Source: Streptomyces bottropensis ATCC 25435 (GTDB taxonomy: Bacteria > Actinomycetota > Actinomycetes > Streptomycetales > Streptomycetaceae). From it: a DNA stretch of 64,000 bases. Positions 60,101 through 64,000 of this stretch are shown here, in pieces. The stretch lies in NCBI RefSeq assembly GCF_000383595.1, contig NZ_KB911581.1, positions 4,036,265-4,100,264 on the forward strand, written 5' to 3'. Within the stretch, counting starts at the first letter, position 1, and every line of letters begins with the position of its first letter. A model generated the notes under the pieces. That model saw only the letters and a list, made by a program, of their open reading frames with translations, was not told where the DNA came from and ran no database searches. The position numbers were made by a program, and so were the translations under genes.

Positions 60101-60729
60101 GGGTGGTCCGGCCCCATGGCGCGGGAACCCGGGTTGTACGTGCGCTCGTCCGCGGTGACCAGGACATGGACGTCGCCGCGGGGATTGCGGTCGAAGTTGT
60201 ACCACTCCTCGCTGCGGTTCCAACGGTCCGGCAGACCGGCCGTCGACGGGTGCTTCTTGTCCGCGACGACGGCGGTGCCGGCCAGCACGCCGGGGGAGTG
60301 CTCCGGCATGTGTGCGCCGCCGTTGATGGTCTGGTCCCACCACGGGTACTCGTTCTCGATGCCCATGTCTGTGGCGTTGTGGATCGCGACGATGCCCTTA
60401 CCGCCGGCGAGGTAGCCCTCCACCGCCTGACGTTGGGCCGCCGTGTTCCACACCATTCCCGAGGTCTGGAACATGATGAGCACGTCGAAGGTGGCGAGGT
60501 TCGCCGGGGTGAAAACGCTCGAGTCCTCGCTATGGACCAACTCGAAGTCGTTGGCCGCCGCCTGCTCCCGGAACATCGCGAGGCCGGCAGGGATCGAATC
60601 GTGCCGGTAGCCGGCGGTCTCCGTGAAGACCAGGGCTCGGAAGGCCGGCGCCGCTGACGCCGGTTGGGCTACGACGAGCGACAGGAGCACGCTCGCGATC
60701 GCCCCGAAGATAAAGATGATGCGACGCAT
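57175..60729 (-). CDS. Secreted ThuA-sugar dehydrogenase-PKD-CBM6-ricin fusion
   Basis: A 1184-residue exported protein. The signal peptide RIIFIFGAIASVLLSLVVAQ ends near PASAAPA. A ThuA-like domain (about residues 25-240, RALVFTETAGYRHDSIPAG, GIVAIHNATDMGIEN) is followed by a PQQ-type sugar dehydrogenase propeller (about 255-690, GEDGLTGLALDPDFADNGY, TNDLRGKLLRIRP, PEIYAMGFRNPFRFSID). Then come a PKD domain (YHWTFGDGTTSTAANPSHTY), a second beta-sandwich, a CBM6-like domain (GNISDGDWIAFKPMSL) and a ricin lectin domain. It thus joins in one chain the modules split between the two genes at 50567-55146. The ATG at 60729 follows AGGAG. Confidence 0.9.
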   Translation of the reverse strand: MRRIIFIFGAIASVLLSLVVAQPASAAPAFRALVFTETAGYRHDSIPAGLAMFREQAAANDFELVHSEDSSVFTPANLATFDVLIMFQTSGMVWNTAAQRQAVEGYLAGGKGIVAIHNATDMGIENEYPWWDQTINGGAHMPEHSPGVLAGTAVVADKKHPSTAGLPDRWNRSEEWYNFDRNPRGDVHVLVTADERTYNPGSRAMGPDHPISWCRNTGGGRVWATGMGHTSAAYSETHFRNHVLGGVKWAAGKEPGDCGGTVWSNFEKRTLDDNTADPMALAVAPDGRVLYVQRSGQLKIFKPTTNRTVTAGTLNVYTGGEDGLTGLALDPDFADNGYVYLYHSPAGVPNDINRVSRFTLTGDTLSMSSQVTIIDIPATRDRTFAEPGHTGGYIEFGPDKNLYIGTGDDVPPNLDSNWQGYAPLDWRSGKANLDAARTAGNTNDLRGKLLRIRPSADGGYTVPAGNLYPQGTAQTRPEIYAMGFRNPFRFSIDPDNGWVYLADYGPDRNPPATNRGPEGLVELNVIKAPGNYGWPFCHGDNQAYAPYNPDTRVVGAKFNCNAPVNNSPNNTGLTSLKPIVAPNMWYGYGVSPNFPELGSGGSGPMAGPVYRYDAANPSETKFPPYYDGVHFFYEWSRHTVKEVHFDSATAVTRTNPFMPAAKFLKPMDMEFGPDGSLYLLEWGNNFSGGNNDSGLYRIDYNHGGRSPIAKATATPTNGGAPLNVQFSSAGSTDPDPGSTLSYHWTFGDGTTSTAANPSHTYTDNGNYTAQLKVTDNTGRTAFANVPITVGNTAPTVTLTIPSNGGMLDFGDRVPYKVSVSDPGGAPVDCAKVFVNPALGHDDHQHETTDHPGCSGTIDTELLGGHPEGANLYYVLNARYTDDGGPGGANPLTGYAQAILQPKHKQAEFSTDQSGVQIVEQAGAESGKRVGNISDGDWIAFKPMSLSGITSVKYRLSSPSGGGSIELRADSPTGTLLATTPVPSTGGWNNYQSTPAVNTADLAGSHPLYLVFKGTSNNWFDLDSLTFGGNGVGEPGSGGGGGVAGRTWTVAAQHSGKFMDVNGASTADGAQVVQWPATGADNQKWQAVDAGGGAVHLKAVHSGKCLAVTGGSTAQGAFLQQSTCDNGNPQKFLVTPTTTAGVYTVKSLPSGLCVDVNGGSTADGARLLQWSCHSGTNQQWRFTAV

Positions 60730-60957
60730 GCCGTCTCCTATTTCGGCGGAGCAACGATGGCATGACCACGGGCACGCTTCGGCCGCACCTCCGATGCGCC
60801 GGAGTGCCTGAGCGCGTCGTAGGCACGCGTGTGCCGTCAGCTCGTCATCCCGTCCGCCGTGACGGGCAGTCAAGTCCTACGGAAGAGAGGGGTGTTGCAT
60901 CAGATGCGACCGTCTCCCGTGGTCTGCCGGCCAGCATGCAGCGGCATATCGCAACAG

Positions 60958-61160
60958 TCAATATGGATCGGGTGCGGGACGATTCCATAACACATTTTGC
61001 GCATCAATCGTGGTGCTTGGCGCGCGACTGTCGTCGGGCCGATTCCATAACAGTTTTCGCGCATCAGTCGTCGTGATTCGGCGCGCGACTGTGGACCAGC
61101 CGCTTCGATAACAGATTTCGGCGTATCAATCGTTGCCGACCGATCACCGATCCATATTGA
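60958..61160. repeat. Three 60-bp direct repeats framed by a perfect 14-bp inverted repeat
   Basis: Units begin at 60981 (GATTCCATAACA), 61041 (GATTCCATAACA) and about 61102 (GCTTCGATAACA), giving periods of 60 and 61 bp. Each has the order ATAACA-TTT-GCGCATCA-TCG followed, in the first two, by GCGCGCGACTG. The array is flanked by TCAATATGGATCGG (60958-60971) and its exact reverse complement CCGATCCATATTGA (61147-61160). It lies in the 660-bp space between the minus-strand ThuA-dehydrogenase gene and the plus-strand transporter operon. The area is much AT-richer than the window. It has no coding sign. Confidence 0.9.
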
Positions 61161-61389
61161 GCAGTTCGAACCGCGAACGTCCTCCTGTGATGTCCGATGG
61201 TATTGCCAGGCGCTCATCGAGGCATTTACCCTCGGGGCCGCGATGTCGCCATCGCGTCCGGCGAAAGTTCGCGGCTATTCGACGACAGCTCGCGGGCGGG
61301 AACTGCCCTTCCGTGCCGGCCGTACCCGAACGATTCAGCTATCGGTGACTCATTCCTGCTGACGACGCGAATGTTGAGGGTCCACCACG

Positions 61390-62901
61390 ATGTCTGCCCC
61401 GCTGCAGTCGCCGCTGCTCGCTCTGCGAGGCATCGGCAAGTCGTTCCTCGGCGTGCGGGTGCTCGACGGCGTCGACCTCCAGGTCCGGCCGGGCGAGGTG
61501 CACGCGGTCGTCGGCGAGAACGGCGCCGGCAAGTCCACGCTCATGAAGGTGGTGTCCGGCGTCCACCAGCCCGACGAGGGAACGGTCGAGTTCGCCGGCG
61601 CACCGCGGACGTTCCGCAGCCCGCGCGAGGCCCGACAGGCGGGTATCGGCATCGTCTACCAGGAGCTGACCCTGCTGCCCGAGCGCACCGTCGCGGAGAA
61701 CGTCTTTCTGGGCCGCGAGCCCCTGCGCCGCGGGCTCGTCGACCGCAGGGCGATGCTCAGCCGCACCGCGGGGCTCCTCGCCTCCATCGGGGAGGGCTCG
61801 TTACCACCCGACGCACGTGTGGGACGACTCGGCGTGGCGCGACAACAGGTGGTCGAGATCGTCAAGGCGCTCGCCCTCGACGCGCGGCTGCTCATCATGG
61901 ACGAGCCCACCGCGGCTCTCTCCGACCACGAGGTCGACCAGCTCTACTCGCTCGTACGGCGGCTGCAGGAGCACGGGATGGGCGTGCTGTACGTCTCGCA
62001 CCGCCTCAAGGAGGTCTTCGACCTCTCCGGCCGGATCACCGTGCTCAAGGACGGCCGGGCGGTGGCCACCCTGGACACCGCGGACACCAGCGCCGATCAG
62101 CTCGTGCGCCACATGGTCGGCCGCGAGCTGTCGAACTACTACCCCGACCCGGCCAGGCCGCAGGAGTTGGGCCCGGTGCGGCTGACCGTCCGCGACGGAG
62201 GCAACCGGAAGCTGCGCGGCATCGACCTACGGTTGCGCGCCGGCGAGGTGCTCGGCGTCGGCGGCCTGCAGGGCTCCGGCCGGTCGGCGTTGGCCCGCGC
62301 ACTGTTCGGCGCCGCACCGTTCGGCACCGGCCAGGTGACCGTCGACGGAGCGCCGGTCCGGCTGCGCTCGCCCCGCGCCGCGATGCGGGCCGGTATCGCC
62401 TACGTCTCCGAGGACCGCAAGGGCGAGGGGATCGTCGCCGAGCAGTCGGTGCTCGACAACGCGCTGTTGGCCGGCCGTGCCGTCCGCCCGGGCCGGGTCG
62501 GCCGCGGCGCCCGGACCGCGCGGGTCCGGGAACTGCTCGCGGCCGTAGAGCTGCGCGCCGCAGGGGAGGACCAGGAGATCCGTTTCCTGTCCGGGGGCAA
62601 CCAGCAGAAGGTCGTGCTGGCCAGGTGGCTCGCGCTCGCCCCGAGGATCCTGCTCTTCGACGAGCCGACCCGGGGCATCGACGTGGGCGCCAAGTCGGCG
62701 ATCCACGATCTCGTCCGCCGGCTGGCCCGCGACGGCGCCGCCGTGCTGATGGTCTCGTCCGAGCTGCCCGAGCTGCTCGGCATGAGCGACCGGATCATCG
62801 TCATGCGTGACGGCCGGATCGCCGGCGAGCTACCCGCCGGCGCCACGGAGGAGGATGTCGTCGCCCTGGCGGTCGGCACCGATCGGGAGGCGGCCGGATG
62901 A
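61390..62901 (+). CDS. Ribose-type sugar ABC transporter ATPase
   Basis: A 503-residue protein with two ATP-binding domains: Walker A GENGAGKST, Q-loop IVYQELTLLPERTVAEN, Walker B LLIMDEPTAALSD in the first; GGLQGSGRSALARAL, FLSGGNQQKVVLARWL and ILLFDEPTRGIDVG in the second. The ATG at 61390 is preceded by GAGGG. It overlaps the permease gene by ATGA. The transporter probably imports the sugar released by the divergent secreted enzymes. Confidence 0.93.
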   Translation: MSAPLQSPLLALRGIGKSFLGVRVLDGVDLQVRPGEVHAVVGENGAGKSTLMKVVSGVHQPDEGTVEFAGAPRTFRSPREARQAGIGIVYQELTLLPERTVAENVFLGREPLRRGLVDRRAMLSRTAGLLASIGEGSLPPDARVGRLGVARQQVVEIVKALALDARLLIMDEPTAALSDHEVDQLYSLVRRLQEHGMGVLYVSHRLKEVFDLSGRITVLKDGRAVATLDTADTSADQLVRHMVGRELSNYYPDPARPQELGPVRLTVRDGGNRKLRGIDLRLRAGEVLGVGGLQGSGRSALARALFGAAPFGTGQVTVDGAPVRLRSPRAAMRAGIAYVSEDRKGEGIVAEQSVLDNALLAGRAVRPGRVGRGARTARVRELLAAVELRAAGEDQEIRFLSGGNQQKVVLARWLALAPRILLFDEPTRGIDVGAKSAIHDLVRRLARDGAAVLMVSSELPELLGMSDRIIVMRDGRIAGELPAGATEEDVVALAVGTDREAAG

Positions 62902-63869
62902 GCGGCGCGCTGTCCCTGTCGGCCCGGCGGACCCCGCCCGGCGTGTTCGTCGCCCTGGTCCTCACCCTGGCGATCGGTTGGCTCGTCGTCACGGTCGACG
63001 GCGGTCGGCTGTTCAGCCTGCCGACGACGGTGAGCCTGCTGCACGTCGCCGCCGGTCTGGGCCTCGTCGCGGTCGGCCAGACACTGGTCGTCGTCGGGGG
63101 CTCGCTGGACCTGTCCGTGGCGTACGTGGTCAGCCTGAGCACCCTCGTCGCCGCCGAGACCATGGCGGGTGACGACGGTGCGCTGCTGCCGGCGATCGGC
63201 CTGACGCTCGCCGTCAGCAGCGCGATCGGCCTCGTCAACGGACTGCTCGTCACCACGGCGCGGATCAACCCCTTCATCGCGACCGTCGGCGTCGGACTGC
63301 TGCTGAAGGGATACCTCGACAACGGATACGACGGCCCGGCCGGCAAGACCGCACCCGCCCTGGTGCAGGGCCTGGGGTACCAGCGCATCGGCCCGGTGCC
63401 GCTGTCGTTCCTGCTGCTGCTCACCGTCGCCGCCGCGGCCTGGTTCGTGCTGGCGCGCACCCGCTTCGGCCACCACCTGATCGCCGTGGGCGGCGACCCG
63501 GAGGTCGCCCGGCTCTCCGGCGTGCGGGGCAGCCGGGTCCTCGTCACCGCCCATGTGCTGTGCGGCCTCTGCGCCGGCCTCGCCGGGGTCTACCTCGCCA
63601 GTCGGCTCGGCGCCGGCGCACCGAGGGTGGGCACCGAGGGACTGTACGACCTGGAGTCGATCGCCGCGGTGGTGCTCGGCGGCACCGCCCTGGCCGGCGG
63701 GCGAGGCGGCGTCGTCGGCACGGTCGGCGGCGTGCTGCTGCTCGCGAGCATCGACGCCGTCTTCAACCAGCTCGAGGTCGACGTGTTCTTCAAGCAGGTG
63801 ATCCGTGGCGTGATCATCATCGCGGCGGTCGCCGTCCACGCCCGCCGGGCGATGCGAAAGGCGTCCTAG
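62898..63869 (+). CDS. Ribose-type sugar ABC transporter permease
   Basis: A 323-residue RbsC-like permease with hydrophobic segments throughout, VVGGSLDLSVAYVV and VGGDPEVARLSGVRGSRV as the family loops, and ARINPFIATVGVGLL. It overlaps the ATPase stop. A second permease follows directly, so the importer uses two different membrane subunits. Confidence 0.93.
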   Translation: MSGALSLSARRTPPGVFVALVLTLAIGWLVVTVDGGRLFSLPTTVSLLHVAAGLGLVAVGQTLVVVGGSLDLSVAYVVSLSTLVAAETMAGDDGALLPAIGLTLAVSSAIGLVNGLLVTTARINPFIATVGVGLLLKGYLDNGYDGPAGKTAPALVQGLGYQRIGPVPLSFLLLLTVAAAAWFVLARTRFGHHLIAVGGDPEVARLSGVRGSRVLVTAHVLCGLCAGLAGVYLASRLGAGAPRVGTEGLYDLESIAAVVLGGTALAGGRGGVVGTVGGVLLLASIDAVFNQLEVDVFFKQVIRGVIIIAAVAVHARRAMRKAS

Positions 63870-63870
63870 C

Positions 63871-64000
63871 ATGCGGATCGCGCGCCCACTGCGGCTCCTT
63901 GGGTTCCGCTCCGGCAGTCTCGCACCGATCATCGTGATCCTGGCGGTGCTGCTGGTTCTGCTGACCGCCCGCCAACCGGACTTCCTCTCGCCGCCGTCGC
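63871..64000 (+). CDS. Second RbsC-like permease, cut by the window end
   Basis: The ATG at 63871 lies 1 bp after the previous stop. The 43 visible residues start MRIARPLRLLGFRSGSLAPI, then a helix VILAVLLVLLTA and QPDFLSPP, the usual beginning of RbsC-type permeases (compare NPNFLT-type motifs). The rest is outside the window. Confidence 0.8.
   Translation, partial: MRIARPLRLLGFRSGSLAPIIVILAVLLVLLTARQPDFLSPPS

Noticed and set aside
60958..61160. CRISPR array
   Set aside because: Units are contiguous 60-bp repeats with no unique spacers and only three copies; no cas genes nearby.

Overview
The window is chromosomal DNA of a Streptomyces-type actinomycete. The GC content is very high, GTG and TTG starts are common, many genes are coupled through ATGA overlaps, and there is a complete conservon (cvnA-E), several SpoIIE-type phosphatases and many secreted enzymes with ricin-type lectin modules. 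No rRNA, tRNA, CRISPR array or intact insertion sequence was seen.

Layout. (1) 1-15549 is a glycan and amino-sugar island: a GH5-like hydrolase, a BadF-type N-acetylglucosamine kinase, a GH3 glycosidase, a sugar ABC importer (binding protein plus two permeases, no ATPase), a small unknown protein, a large GH38 alpha-mannosidase, an RpiR-family regulator and a SIS-domain protein. The promoter regions of these genes share a 15-bp dyad resembling TGGTT-N5-NACCA, so they probably form one regulon. (2) 15895-24243 holds a large GAF/SpoIIE/ATPase signalling protein, a ribose-type ABC importer operon (ATPase, permease, lipoprotein) and a PAS/SpoIIE phosphatase. (3) 24623-26119 is a Tat-exported cytokinin-dehydrogenase-like flavoprotein. 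(4) 26691-30587 is a conservon whose P450 lacks the ExxR motif. (5) 30690-33523 is a short coupled ORF containing a strong hairpin, followed by an indole prenyltransferase and a tryptophanase that read through as one open frame. (6) 33638-44249 starts with a cytidine deaminase. It continues as a long minus-strand aromatic catabolic operon (GalB-like hydratase, small unknown protein, VanB and VanA-type demethylase, hydrolase, muconolactone-isomerase-like protein, SDR, LigA, LigB), with a divergent RraA-type aldolase and GntR regulator and a convergent acyl-CoA ligase. The gene content fits meta-cleavage of gallate or protocatechuate, more simply gallate. (7) 44633-50560 has a NarL-type two-component system, an NTF2-like protein, an HxlR regulator and a degraded stretch with an amidohydrolase pseudogene and a possible IS256 fragment. 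(8) 50567-64000 is a secreted glycan-oxidation and hydrolysis island: sugar-dehydrogenase, ThuA, DUF1080 and GH54 modules combined with PKD, CBM6 and ricin lectin domains. It is followed by a ribose-type importer cut by the window end. Its divergent promoter region carries a three-copy 60-bp repeat array framed by a perfect 14-bp inverted repeat.

The most unusual observations are the in-frame prenyltransferase-tryptophanase fusion with its coupled leader ORF, the 60-bp repeat array, the shared operator set around the RpiR gene, the noncanonical P450, and the swapped modular architecture of the ThuA/dehydrogenase proteins with two nearly identical lectin modules. All functional statements rest on reading the sequence by eye; no database search was run.
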